This document shows, piece by piece, positions 16,906 through 25,457 of a stretch of 51,673 nt of DNA. Under the pieces are notes generated by a model, which worked only from the letters and a program-made list of their open reading frames with translations, did not search any database and was not told the origin of the DNA. Source of the DNA: Streptomyces spiralis (GTDB taxonomy: Bacteria; Actinomycetota; Actinomycetes; Streptomycetales; Streptomycetaceae); NCBI RefSeq assembly GCF_014654675.1, contig NZ_BNBC01000018.1:114524-166196 (forward strand), written 5' to 3'. Made by a program: the position numbers and the translations under genes. Position 1 is the stretch's first letter. The number at the start of each line of letters is the position of its first letter.

Positions 16906-18234
16906 TCAGGAGGGGCCCGTGTCCCCGGCCGCGGGTGTCTCCGGCGGACTCTGAGGAAGCGTCAGGGTCGCCACCGCGCCGCCGTCCGGAGCGTTGTCGA
17001 ACTCCAGCCGCGCGCCCAGCACCTCCGCCTGCCCCAGTGCGATGGTCAGACCGAGACCGTGCCCGGTCGCCCCGCCCTCCGTGCGGAAGCGCTGCGGACC
17101 GTGCTCCAGGAGGTACTCCGGATAGCCCTCGCCGTGGTCCCGGACGCTGACCACCGGGCCCTCCACGGTCACCACCACCGGCGGCCTCCCGTGCTTGTGC
17201 GCGTTGGCCACCAGATTGCCGAGCACCCGCTCCAGCCGCCGCCGGTCGGTCTCCACGTACACGTCCCGTACGACCCTGATCCGGGTGTCGGCCGCCCCGG
17301 CGCCCCCGTCCGTGCCCGCCGCGCCCGTGGCCCCTGCCGCGCGCGCCGCCCTGACCGCCCGTTCCGCCACCGTGCTCAGGTGCTCGCCGTCGAGGTCCAG
17401 CCGCTCCCGCCCGGCGTCCAGCCGGGAGATCTCCAGCAGGTCCTCGGTGAGGGTGCGCAGCGCGGCCACCCGGTCGCGGACCAGCTCCGTCGGGCGGCCC
17501 GGCGGCAGCAGTTCGGCCGCCGCGTGCAGCCCGGTCAGCGGGGTGCGCAGCTCGTGCGCCACGTCCGCGGTGAACCGCTGCTCGGCCAGGAGCTTGCCCT
17601 GAAGCGACGCCGCCATCGAGTCCAGCGCGGCGGCCACCGCGGCCACCTCGTCCTGGGGGCGCGAGGCGTCCCGGGCCAGCGGGTCGTCGACACGCGCGTC
17701 CAGGTCGCCCGCGCTGATCCGCCGGGCCACCCGCGCCGTCGCGTGCAGCCGCCGTGACACCCGGGTCACCGCGAAGGCGCCCACCAGCAGCGTCGCCCCG
17801 ATCGCCAGCCCGGACGACCACAGGATCGCGTTGTCCAGCCCGGCGATGGTGCGGGCCTGCTGCGAGTAGTCGACCTCGACGGCCAGTGTCCGGCCGTGGT
17901 CGGCGGGTCCGGCCGCCCACATCGTGGGCCGGCCGTGGTGCCGGTCCACCATCGTGCCGCGCTCGCCGCGCGCCGCCAGCCGCCTCAGCGACGGAGGCAG
18001 CCCCTCGGGGTCGACGCCCGCGCCCGGCAGCAGCGTGTCCCCGGACTCGAACGCGCTCGTGGCGTCCTTCAGCCGGGACAGCGCCAGCTCCCGCGCCTGC
18101 CCGACGGTCTGGTCGGTCACCGAGACGTGCACCAGGACGCCGAGGAGCGCGGCGAGCGCGCAGCACATCACCGTGATGAAGGCCGCGGACTTGACGGCGA
18201 GGGTCCCGGTCCACCGGGGCAGCGCGACCCTCAT
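16906..18234 (-). CDS. Two-component sensor histidine kinase (membrane, HAMP)
   Basis: 442 residues. TM1 (about 14-38) and TM2 (about 140-162) bracket a roughly 100-residue extracytoplasmic domain. A HAMP domain (RRLHATARVARRISAGDLDAR), the H-box VAHELRTPLTGLH (His near 229), N-box VLGNLVANAHKHG and G-boxes VRDHGEGY and GHGLGLTIA follow. All kinase motifs are intact. The ATG at 18234 overlaps the stop of the lipoprotein gene (ATGA), so the two are coupled. No response regulator gene lies on either side: downstream at 16715 is the SH3 gene and upstream is the lipoprotein. The partner must be unlinked. Confidence 0.92.
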   Translation of the reverse strand: MRVALPRWTGTLAVKSAAFITVMCCALAALLGVLVHVSVTDQTVGQARELALSRLKDATSAFESGDTLLPGAGVDPEGLPPSLRRLAARGERGTMVDRHHGRPTMWAAGPADHGRTLAVEVDYSQQARTIAGLDNAILWSSGLAIGATLLVGAFAVTRVSRRLHATARVARRISAGDLDARVDDPLARDASRPQDEVAAVAAALDSMAASLQGKLLAEQRFTADVAHELRTPLTGLHAAAELLPPGRPTELVRDRVAALRTLTEDLLEISRLDAGRERLDLDGEHLSTVAERAVRAARAAGATGAAGTDGGAGAADTRIRVVRDVYVETDRRRLERVLGNLVANAHKHGRPPVVVTVEGPVVSVRDHGEGYPEYLLEHGPQRFRTEGGATGHGLGLTIALGQAEVLGARLEFDNAPDGGAVATLTLPQSPPETPAAGDTGPS

Positions 18235-19064
18235 CGCCCACTCGCATGGGGGGTGACGGAAGGGCTGGGCGAGAAGGTGGCCGAGTCGGGGGTCGGGGAG
18301 GCGGCCGAGGCGCTGAGGCCGGGGGTCGGCGTCGGCCGGGGGACGGGGGAGCGCGACGCGGTGGCCGCCGGGGTGTGCGCACGGGTGGGCTTGTGCCGGC
18401 CGGTGCGCAGGAACTCGTCGCGGGAGAACACCATCGCCCGCTGCTCCGGGTCCCAGGCCCAGGTCGTGCGGTACTCGTACCCGGAGATCCCGGCCGGCGA
18501 GCGGATGATCACGGCCCGCCCGGCCAGCTCGACACCGATCACCGCGTCGTCGTTGGCGAAGACCTGCACGAGCCGGTGTCCCTCGAAGGTGTAGACGCGC
18601 ACGGCCGTCTGGTTGGTGGGATACAGCCGGAAACCCAGCGTCATGTCGTCGCGCCCGTCGCCCGTGAGATCACGGTAGTACGGCCGCATGACGGGACACC
18701 GCTTACCCTGATTCCCGCTCTTGCCGCAGTCCGACAGCCGGACGGCCGTCTCGCCGTACGGAGCCTTCGCGGCCGTGTAGTCGTCCGGGTGCGCGGCGAC
18801 CTCGGCCCGTACGACGGCCACCGGATCGAGCCTGCGGATGTCGTCGCCGGGTGCCGTGACGCCCTTCACCGTCTCGATCTGCACCTCGTCGTACGGCCAC
18901 GCGGGGCTGGCGGCCGGACGCAGGGAGGGCCACAGCCGGGCCGGGCTGATCGCGGTCGGCGTGGCACCCGCGCCCCGCAGCCCGCCGGCGTCACCGCAGG
19001 CCGCCGCCGTGGCCAGCAGCAGCGCGACCAGGGCGGTGACGAGGGCGGAACGTCTGCGGAACAC
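18231..19064 (-). CDS. Lipoprotein with VCBS/FG-GAP-like features, coupled to the sensor kinase
   Basis: 277 residues from GTG 19064. The signal is MFRRRSALVTALVALLLATAAAC, with lipobox LATAAAC and the lipid-modified Cys near 22. This start puts GAAGAG 4-5 nt upstream and gives a normal lipoprotein signal; an upstream start at 19130 would add 22 residues and is less likely. The middle contains RDLTGDGRDDMTLGFRL, a calcium-binding FG-GAP/VCBS-type motif, and the tail is Ser/Thr/Pro-rich. The ATGA overlap with the kinase suggests it acts as a sensory partner of that kinase on the outer membrane face, much as CseA works with CseC (analogy). Confidence 0.8.
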   Translation of the reverse strand: MFRRRSALVTALVALLLATAAACGDAGGLRGAGATPTAISPARLWPSLRPAASPAWPYDEVQIETVKGVTAPGDDIRRLDPVAVVRAEVAAHPDDYTAAKAPYGETAVRLSDCGKSGNQGKRCPVMRPYYRDLTGDGRDDMTLGFRLYPTNQTAVRVYTFEGHRLVQVFANDDAVIGVELAGRAVIIRSPAGISGYEYRTTWAWDPEQRAMVFSRDEFLRTGRHKPTRAHTPAATASRSPVPRPTPTPGLSASAASPTPDSATFSPSPSVTPHASGR

Positions 19065-19376
19065 TGCTCTTCGGTGTCTCCGGTGGGCGAGGGCGGACTG
19101 GACGAGAGGGGCGGACCGGGCGTCGCACACCCTATTCGGTTTGTACGGAAGTCCTTTTTGTTCTTTGTTCGGCGGGCTTTCTTGTTCAGCGGCTCATCTC
19201 CCCGCCGGACGCGGCCGTGAAGCGCCGGTGAGGCGGGGCTGCGCAGAGCGTACGCACCGAAGGTAAAACGATTGTTCGGCGGACCGTCCCTGTTCCACGG
19301 TGTTGCTCGGCGTTCCCTCCCGGCTTCTTGCCGCGGGAGCGCCACGCCTGTTCCATGGTCATAGGGGTGATGGTGC
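19065..19376. other. Divergent promoter region with a repeated 11-mer
   Basis: A 312-bp, locally AT-richer region between the divergent lipoprotein and NERD genes. TTGTTCGGCGG occurs at 19165-19175 and 19272-19282, and TTGTTCAGCGG at 19182-19192; the first two in position are 17 bp apart. A TAGGGT on the minus strand near the upstream lipoprotein start could be a -10. No gene is visible. Confidence 0.45.
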
Positions 19377-20222
19377 ATGAGCGGACCACGTCGACAGCCC
19401 GGCCGCCCCGGCCCCGGCCGTCTGCGCGTCATACCGAGCTGGAGCCACGGACAGGAGCGGCTCTACGTCTGCCATCCCGACGGGAGGAACATCGCCTGGT
19501 ACGACCGGGAGGCCGCCCGCGTCCACCTGCTCAGCGTGGACGAGGAGGACGACGTACTGGACGCCCTGGGCCCGTATCTGACGGGCCCGGTCGCGGTGGG
19601 CCCGCCCCCGGTACCGACGGCCGCCGAACTCGCCCGGCTGAGCCTGCACCCCGACGACGACCTCGCCCCGAACCGCCCCGGCGAGGCCCTGCTGATAGCC
19701 CTGGACCGGGAACCCGGCCACGGCCCCACCCATCTCCTCCGCCCCGATCCACGCCGCCGGGCGCTCACCGCCGAACAGACGGTCGGTGACGCCCTCGACA
19801 GCTTGGACGGCGCCGGCTGGCGCGCCCTGCACTCGGTACCCCTGCCCGGCGGCGACCGCATCCACCATCTGGTGATCGGACCCGGCGGACTGTTCGCCGT
19901 CCACTCCGTGTACGCCCGCAAGCAACGGGTGCGGATCGACGACCCGATGGTCACGCTGGGCCGCCACGAGCCCGAGCCCCTGCTCCGCCGTGCCCGTGCC
20001 GCCGCCGACCGCGCCTCCTACGCCCTCACCGCCGAGGTCCACCCCCTCCTCGCCCTCACGACCCCGGCCGACCTGCGCCTCACGGCCCCACCGAGAGACG
20101 TCCGCATCCTGGACGACCAGACCCTGACCAGCCTGGCGAGCCTGGGCGGCGTCCTCAAACCGGCGGACGTGGAGGCCCTCTACGCGATGGCGAGGGACAG
20201 ACACACGTGGGGGAGGGTGTAG
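19377..20222 (+). CDS. NERD (nuclease-related) domain protein
   Basis: 281 residues, cytoplasmic. The central region matches NERD: ALDSLDGAGWRALHSVPLPG, then DRIHHLVIGPGGLFAVHS (near 150-180), where most members read D-IDHLVIGPGG. The C-terminus ends in the usual LKPADVEALYAMARDRHTW. The NERD fold is related to restriction-type nucleases; activity is untested here. ATG 19377 has GGGGTGAT about 10 nt upstream. It lies next to the LigD-polymerase and Ku genes (50 bp to the ligD stop, convergent), which suggests a DNA-processing role. A truncated relative lies at 36798-37163. Confidence 0.82.
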   Translation: MSGPRRQPGRPGPGRLRVIPSWSHGQERLYVCHPDGRNIAWYDREAARVHLLSVDEEDDVLDALGPYLTGPVAVGPPPVPTAAELARLSLHPDDDLAPNRPGEALLIALDREPGHGPTHLLRPDPRRRALTAEQTVGDALDSLDGAGWRALHSVPLPGGDRIHHLVIGPGGLFAVHSVYARKQRVRIDDPMVTLGRHEPEPLLRRARAAADRASYALTAEVHPLLALTTPADLRLTAPPRDVRILDDQTLTSLASLGGVLKPADVEALYAMARDRHTWGRV

Positions 20223-20273
20223 ACACGTAGCAGGGGGGCTGCCGCCGTTGCTGCGGGCCACCAGCTCAGGGGC

Positions 20274-21155
20274 TCACGGCAACTCGGCCGCACGCCCCAC
20301 ATCCAGCAGCGGCGCCAGCAGGTCCCCGTACCTCTCCACCCGCCCCACGACGTCCGAGGCCCGGAACTCGAGCCCTCCCGCGGCCCGGCACTCGGCGACC
20401 TCCTCCCACGACACCGGCGCCGACACCATCGGCACCTCCCGCGCCCGCAACGTATAAGGCGCCGCGGTCGTCTTCCGCGCCGCGTTCTGGCTCCAGTCGA
20501 CGAAGACCTTCCCGGGCCGCAGACTCCGCGTCATCCGGTGCAGCACCAACCGCGGCATGGCCTTCTCGGCCTCCACGGCCAGCCCCTTCGCGTACTCGGA
20601 GGTCCGCTCGCTGGACGATCCGCGCACGGCGGCCAGCAGGTGCAGCCCCTTCGACCCGGAGGTCTTGGCGTACGCCTCGACCCCGTCCGCCGCCAGCCGC
20701 TCCCGCAGCCACAACGCCACCCGGCAGCAGTCCACCACGGTCGCCGGCGGCCCCGGATCGAGATCGAAGACCAGGCGATCGGCCTCGCCCGGGTCTCCGA
20801 TCAGCCACTGCGGGGTGTGGAACTCGGTCACCAGATTGGCCGCCCACATCAGGCTCGCGAGGTCCTGCACCAGGACCATCCGCGCCGGCCCCTCCGACCG
20901 GGGCACCTCCGCGGTCGTCACCCACTCGGGCGTACCCGGCGGCACGTTCTTGACGAAGAAGACCTGTCCGTCCGGGCCGTCCGGATACCGAAGGAAGGAC
21001 AGCGGCCGGTCCCGCAGATGGGGGAGCAGCACCTCGGCGATCGTCGCGTAGTAGTGCAGCACCTCGGCCTTGGTGAACCCGGTCGCGGGATACAGCACCT
21101 TCTCCAGGTTGCTGAGCGCGAGCCGTCGCCCCTCCACCTCTGTGATCGGCGCCAT
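20274..21155 (-). CDS. ligD: Non-homologous end-joining polymerase, LigD polymerase (primase-type) domain
   Basis: 293 residues consisting only of the LigD POL domain, with no ligase or phosphoesterase domain. It starts near VEGRRLALSNLEKVLYP, contains FTKAEVLHYY and RYPDG, has the metal-binding VFDLDPGP (Asp-x-Asp near 130), KTSGSKGLHLL, and ends with the RAREVPMVSAPVSWEEV region. It adds or fills nucleotides at broken ends during NHEJ. It is divergent from ku with only 72 bp between starts, so both may share a control region. A stand-alone ligase must be encoded elsewhere. A GTG seven codons in is an alternative start. Confidence 0.95.
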   Translation of the reverse strand: MAPITEVEGRRLALSNLEKVLYPATGFTKAEVLHYYATIAEVLLPHLRDRPLSFLRYPDGPDGQVFFVKNVPPGTPEWVTTAEVPRSEGPARMVLVQDLASLMWAANLVTEFHTPQWLIGDPGEADRLVFDLDPGPPATVVDCCRVALWLRERLAADGVEAYAKTSGSKGLHLLAAVRGSSSERTSEYAKGLAVEAEKAMPRLVLHRMTRSLRPGKVFVDWSQNAARKTTAAPYTLRAREVPMVSAPVSWEEVAECRAAGGLEFRASDVVGRVERYGDLLAPLLDVGRAAELP

Positions 21156-21227
21156 ACGATAAGAAAACCACGGAACTCACTGCAAGCTATTGCAAACCGT
21201 CCCAAACCGATCCGGAAGGTGCTGCAC
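21156..21227. promoter_or_regulatory. Compact divergent ligD-ku promoter region
   Basis: 72 bp between the ligD and ku starts, AT-richer than its surroundings. On the minus strand TTGCAG is followed 18 nt later by TATCGT, which abuts the ligD ATG. If this is a promoter, the ligD mRNA would have almost no leader. TGCAA occurs twice (in the TGCAAGCTATTGCAAACC region). GGAAGG (21214-21219) serves ku. Confidence 0.35.
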
Positions 21228-22289
21228 GTGCGATCCATTTGGAACGGCGCCATCTCGTTCGGCCTGGTCAGCATCCCGATCAAGCTGGTGAACGCCACCG
21301 AGAGCCACACCATCTCCTTCCGCCAGATCCACACCGAGGACGGCGGCCGTATCCGCTACCGCAAGGTGTGCGAACTGGAGGACCGTGAGGTCGCGCAGTC
21401 GGAGATCGGCAAGGGCTACCAGGACGCGGACGGCACGATCATCCCGATCACCGACGACGACCTGGCGCACCTGCCGATTCCGACCGCGAGGACGATCGAC
21501 ATCGTGGCCTTCGTCCCGGCGGACCGGATCGACCCGCTCCAGATGGAGAACGCCTACTACCTGGCCGCCAGCGGCGCGCCCGCCGCCAAGCCGTACACAC
21601 TGCTGCGGGAGGCCCTCAAGCGCAGCCGGAAGGTGGCGATCGCGAAGTTCGCGCTGCGCGGCCGCGAGCGACTGGGCATGCTGCGCGTGGTGGACGACGT
21701 CATCGCCATGCACGGCCTGCTCTGGCCGGACGAGATCCGCGCCCCCCAGGGCGTGGCTCCGGAGGCCGACGTCACGGTCCGGGACAAGGAACTGGATCTC
21801 GCCGACGCCCTGATGGACACGCTCGGCGAGGTGGACCTGGCGGACCTGCACGACGAGTACCGGGAGGCCCTGGAGGAGGTCATCGCGGCCAAGGCCGCCG
21901 GCGAGGCACCCCCGGAGACCCCCGAGCCGGCCCCCGGCGGCAAGGTCCTCGACCTGATGGCCGCCCTGGAGAACAGCGTCCGGGCGGCCAAGGAGTCCAG
22001 GGGAGAGGACGTGGGACGCCCGGAGGAAGCCGCCGAGGAGGAGTCGGCGGAGGCCGAGGTCAGACACCTCCCGCGCCGCAAGACCACCCGCGCGGCCCCC
22101 GAGAAGCGGCCCGCGAAGAAGCAGGCGGCCCCTTCGGCCAAGAAGACGGCGGCCAAGAAGACGGCGTCCTCGACGAAGAAAACAGCATCCAAGTCGGCCC
22201 AGCAGCCGAAGAAGACGGCCGCGACCACCAAGTCCACGACGAAGAAGCCCCCGGCGAAGAAGGCGGCGGCCCGCAAACGCACAGCGTGA
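21228..22289 (+). CDS. ku: Ku protein, NHEJ DNA end-binding factor
   Basis: 353 residues from GTG 21228, with GGAAGG 8 nt upstream. The N-terminal Ku core starts with RSIWNGAISFGLVSIPIKL, the family hallmark, and continues through KVCELEDREV, YYLAASGAPAAKPYTLL and ALRGRERLGMLRV to about residue 250. A long C-terminal tail (about 255-353) is Lys/Ala/Thr-rich with repeated KKTA units, typical of Streptomyces Ku and likely to bind DNA non-specifically. The homodimer threads onto broken ends and recruits the LigD polymerase. It is divergent from ligD and converges on the broken ketosynthase gene with a 30-bp gap. Confidence 0.96.
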   Translation: MRSIWNGAISFGLVSIPIKLVNATESHTISFRQIHTEDGGRIRYRKVCELEDREVAQSEIGKGYQDADGTIIPITDDDLAHLPIPTARTIDIVAFVPADRIDPLQMENAYYLAASGAPAAKPYTLLREALKRSRKVAIAKFALRGRERLGMLRVVDDVIAMHGLLWPDEIRAPQGVAPEADVTVRDKELDLADALMDTLGEVDLADLHDEYREALEEVIAAKAAGEAPPETPEPAPGGKVLDLMAALENSVRAAKESRGEDVGRPEEAAEEESAEAEVRHLPRRKTTRAAPEKRPAKKQAAPSAKKTAAKKTASSTKKTASKSAQQPKKTAATTKSTTKKPPAKKAAARKRTA

Positions 22290-22319
22290 CCCACCGCCGC
22301 CCGCCCCGTCGCCCCGCCC

Positions 22320-24133
22320 CTACGCCACGCGGCGCAGGGCCAGCACGGCGTTGTGGCCGCCGAAGCCGAAGGAGTTGCTGAGGACGAGGTCGCCGTCGGC
22401 CGGCAGCGTGCGCGGTGCGCCGGTCACCACGTCGAGCCCGATCTCCTCGTCGAGCTCCGCGCACCCGAGGGTCGGCGGGACGAGCCGGTTGTGCAGGGTG
22501 AGCACGGCGGCGACGGCCTCGACACCGCCGGCGGCACCCTGGAGATGCCCGAGGTTCCCCTTGAGCGCGGTGACGGGCACCCCCCCGCCGGCACTCGCAC
22601 CCGCACCCGCACCCGCGCCCCCGCCCTGGCCGAGCACGGCCCGCAGGGCGTCGGCCTCGGCGAGGTCGCCGTCCACGGTGGCGGTGGCGTGCGCGTTCAC
22701 GTGGACGACGTCGACGACGTGCCCGCCGGCGTCCCGTACGGCCCGCCGCAGCGCGAGCGCGACGCCGCTGCCGGACGGGTCCGGCGCGGCCATGTGGTGG
22801 GCGTCGGCGGACAGCCCCCACCCGGCGGCCTCGCAGTAGATCCGGGCGCCCCGGGCGCGGGCGTGCTCCTCGGCCTCGAGCACGAGCACCCCGGCACCCT
22901 CTCCGTTGACGAACCCGGCGCGGTCCTTGGCGAAGGGCCGCGAGGGCGTGGCGCCGCCGTCCAGTCCCAGGTCGGACAGCGCCCGCATGGAGGCGAACGA
23001 GGCCATGATCGCCGGGGTGATCACCGCCTCGGCGCCACCGGCCAGGGCGACGTCGACGCGGCCGTACCGTATGCGGTCGATGGCCTCGCCGATGGCCTCG
23101 GTGCCGGAGGCGCAGGCGCTGGTCACGGTGCGGGCCTCGCCGTGATGTGCAGGTCGAGGGAGATCTGGGAGGCGGCCTGCGAGGGCACGGTCATGGGCGT
23201 GGTGAGCGGGGACACACCGCGAGGCCCCTTGTCCCGCAGCTTCCGGTCCCCGCCGACGAGCACGGAGGCGTCGCCGAGGATGGCCCCGAGGCTGACCCCG
23301 ACCCGCTCGGGGTCGAGCCCGCTCTCCCGGGTCCCGCCCGTGGCGAACCCGGCGTCGCTCCAGGCCTCACGGGCGGCGAGCACCGCGAACTGCGCGGCAC
23401 GGTTCATCCGCCGGGCGGCGGCCCGGGGCAGCAGCATGGCAGGGTCCACGGGCACGACCCCGGCGACCCGCACGGGCAGCTCCTGGAACTCCTCCCCCTC
23501 CAGTTCCCGTATGCCGTGGCGCCCGTCGAGCAGTCCCCGCCACAGCTCGTCCACGCCGACACCGAGCGGGGTGAGGGCCCCGAGCCCGGTCACGACGACC
23601 CGGCGCGGCCCGGCCCACGAGGGCTCGCGGGCCGGCCGCGAGTGGTGACGTACGACATACCCGGCCCGGTCGGCGTCGGCCGCCCACCCGCGTACGACGT
23701 CGTCGGACACGGTCTCGCCGGTCCTGTCGTCGAGATCCCGGTGCCAGACCCCCCACCGCCGCTCGTACGTCACCTCGACGCCCTCGGGGTCGACGGCCCG
23801 CAGCCGGGTCACGCGGTCCCCGTCCCGGAACCTGACGGCGTCCAGCCGCGGCGACGACACGGCCGGAACGGCGGCCTCGTCCACCCGCCGTCCGGCGACG
23901 ACCACCTGCTGCTCCCGTGCCAGGACGGCCTCGCGGTCGATGCCACCCAGCGGCGGCCGCAGCGTGACCCGGATCGTCCCCGGAGACTCGGGCAGGGTGT
24001 GCATCACGACACACCACTGCTGCCGCTCGACCTCTTCCTGCGACAGGGCGACGAGGTCGCCGGGGACCACTTCGCCGGCGGTCACGGCGTGGGGATGGAT
24101 GGGAGCTTTAGGCATCTCGGACGAATTGGGCAT
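22320..24133 (-). pseudogene. Beta-ketoacyl synthase with novel N-terminal domain, frameshifted at the active-site Cys
   Basis: The gene starts at ATG 24133 (AGGAAG 8 nt upstream). Its first frame encodes about 190 residues of unknown type, then a KAS II-like domain (RRVVVTGLGALTPLGVGV), and stops at 23123 just after ISLDLHIT. The other frame resumes at once with VTSACASGTEAIGEA (active Cys), NAHATAT, LKGNLGHLQGAAGG and NSFGFGGHN. Adding one C to the CC at 23140-23141 (plus strand) restores ITGEARTVTSACASG across the junction. This is thus a 1-nt deletion or a sequencing error in a short C run. The GTGA overlap at the break could allow low reinitiation but would not give an intact synthase. 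Confidence 0.85.
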
Positions 24134-24550
24134 ATCGGTGCTGCTTCCTGTGACCCGAGGTGTCGTTCGGCGGACCATCCCGAGTGAAAGGGACAAAAAG
24201 CCGAAAAACTATGGCGGCGGACACAGGGCTCAAAACTGGATGCCCGTACGGATACCCTCAATCCGCCTGAACAGCCGCCCGGTTGACCGATTCACCCAAG
24301 TTCGGGTGTGCGGCAGGTCACCCACCCTCAGCAGTCGTGCAGGCGAGCACTGGGCCCGGCCGTACGACAGGAGCCCGCGCCATGTGACTTACGGCACGTC
24401 AGTTGCTGCCCGCGACGGTGACCCCTGTGAGCGAGATCTCAGCCCTGAGGGAAGAACGCGACGGCCTGACGACTGATCCGCACTTTGAGCGCCACCGCCG
24501 TGTGCGCGGGGGCACCGGGGCCCGACCGATTGGGTCCATCGGGCCCTTCG
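24134..24550. other. Intergenic region between the ketosynthase and XRE genes
   Basis: About 417 bp. An AT-rich stretch near 24185-24215 is the likely promoter area for the minus-strand ketosynthase. A 30-codon plus-strand frame from GTG 24383 exists but has no support. No RNA gene or repeat array is seen. Confidence 0.4.
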
Positions 24551-25327
24551 TCAGGGAAACATGGCCCGCAGCAGTTCCGCCGTGGCGGTGTCGGCGGGGA
24601 AGAACGTCTCGATGGCGATCTCGTCCAGGGTCACGTCCCGGGGGAAACCGAAGACCGTGGTGGTGTAGAGGAGACTGAGGTCACCGTGGTCCGAGGAGAG
24701 CAGCAGGGGGACGACCAGGTCGCTGGCCACCGCCTCGTCGCCGTGGTCCCCGGGCACGGGGTAGGACGCGATCTCGGCCTGCAGGTCGGCCAGTCCCTCC
24801 ACGGCGCTGCGGGCGAGTTGCCGTCGGGTGCGGCGCAGGACGTGAGCGCGCCACTGGGCGAGGTTCCGGATCCGCCGGGACAGCCCGTCCGGGTGCAATG
24901 TGGCCCGGAGGACATTGACCGGAGGCGTACGCAGCGCGGGCGGGAGGTCCGCCAGAAACAACATGGCGGCGCCGTTGGCGGTCAGCAGGTCCCACCGCGC
25001 GTTGACCGCGAGCGCCGGACTGGGCTCGTGGCCGGCGAGTACCGCGTCCACGGCGGAGCGGGCCGCGCCGAGATCGGCGAGCGGCCGTTCGCGGTGCACC
25101 GGCGCGAAACCCGCGGCCAGATACAGGGTGTTGCGGTCCCGCAGCGGCACATCGAGTTCGTCGCACAGCCGCTCGATCATCTTCCGGCTCGGTGTGGCAC
25201 GCCCGGTCTCGATGTAACTCAGATGCCGCGTCGAGAGGTTGGCGGCCAGTGCCACGTCCAGCTGCGAGCGGCGCCGCCGTTCCCTCCAGTGCCGTACCAG
25301 CAGCCCGACCGGTTCCGTGGTGACCAT
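24551..25327 (-). CDS. XRE-family regulator with MmyB-like ligand-binding domain
   Basis: 258 residues from ATG 25327. The N-terminal helix-turn-helix is RRRRSQLDVALAANLSTRHLSYIETGRATPSR (about 18-50, not all residues conserved). The rest (LDVPLRDRNTLYLAAGFAP, NARWDLLTANGAAMLFLAD, SDHGDLSLLYTTTVFGFPRDVTLDEIAIETFFPAD) is typical of the MmyB-like C-terminal domain of actinomycete regulators. They usually control a divergent gene for an oxidoreductase or a small enzyme. Here that is the NTF2-like gene at 25458, and a perfect palindrome lies between the two starts. Confidence 0.9.
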   Translation of the reverse strand: MVTTEPVGLLVRHWRERRRRSQLDVALAANLSTRHLSYIETGRATPSRKMIERLCDELDVPLRDRNTLYLAAGFAPVHRERPLADLGAARSAVDAVLAGHEPSPALAVNARWDLLTANGAAMLFLADLPPALRTPPVNVLRATLHPDGLSRRIRNLAQWRAHVLRRTRRQLARSAVEGLADLQAEIASYPVPGDHGDEAVASDLVVPLLLSSDHGDLSLLYTTTVFGFPRDVTLDEIAIETFFPADTATAELLRAMFP

Positions 25328-25361
25328 GCACCGAGGCTGACGGACCGCGCGCGCGACGGCA

Positions 25362-25378
25362 ATAACCTCGCAGGTTAT
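25362..25378. promoter_or_regulatory. Perfect palindromic operator between XRE and NTF2-like genes
   Basis: ATAACCT-CGC-AGGTTAT is an exact 7-bp inverted repeat with a 3-bp spacer, 35 bp upstream of the XRE start and 80 bp upstream of the NTF2-like start. Symmetry and position fit a dimeric XRE repressor site controlling both genes. AGGTTAT may double as a -10 for the plus-strand gene. Confidence 0.7.
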
Positions 25379-25457
25379 CGACACACGGCGGCCACGACGC
25401 GCAGTGTCTCGTGGTGCGGCCACGGCTGCACCACCCACGAGACGAACGGAGCCGACC

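Noticed and set aside
24383..24475. 30-codon plus-strand frame in the ketosynthase/XRE gap
   Set aside because: Poor start context, no recognisable content; expected by chance.
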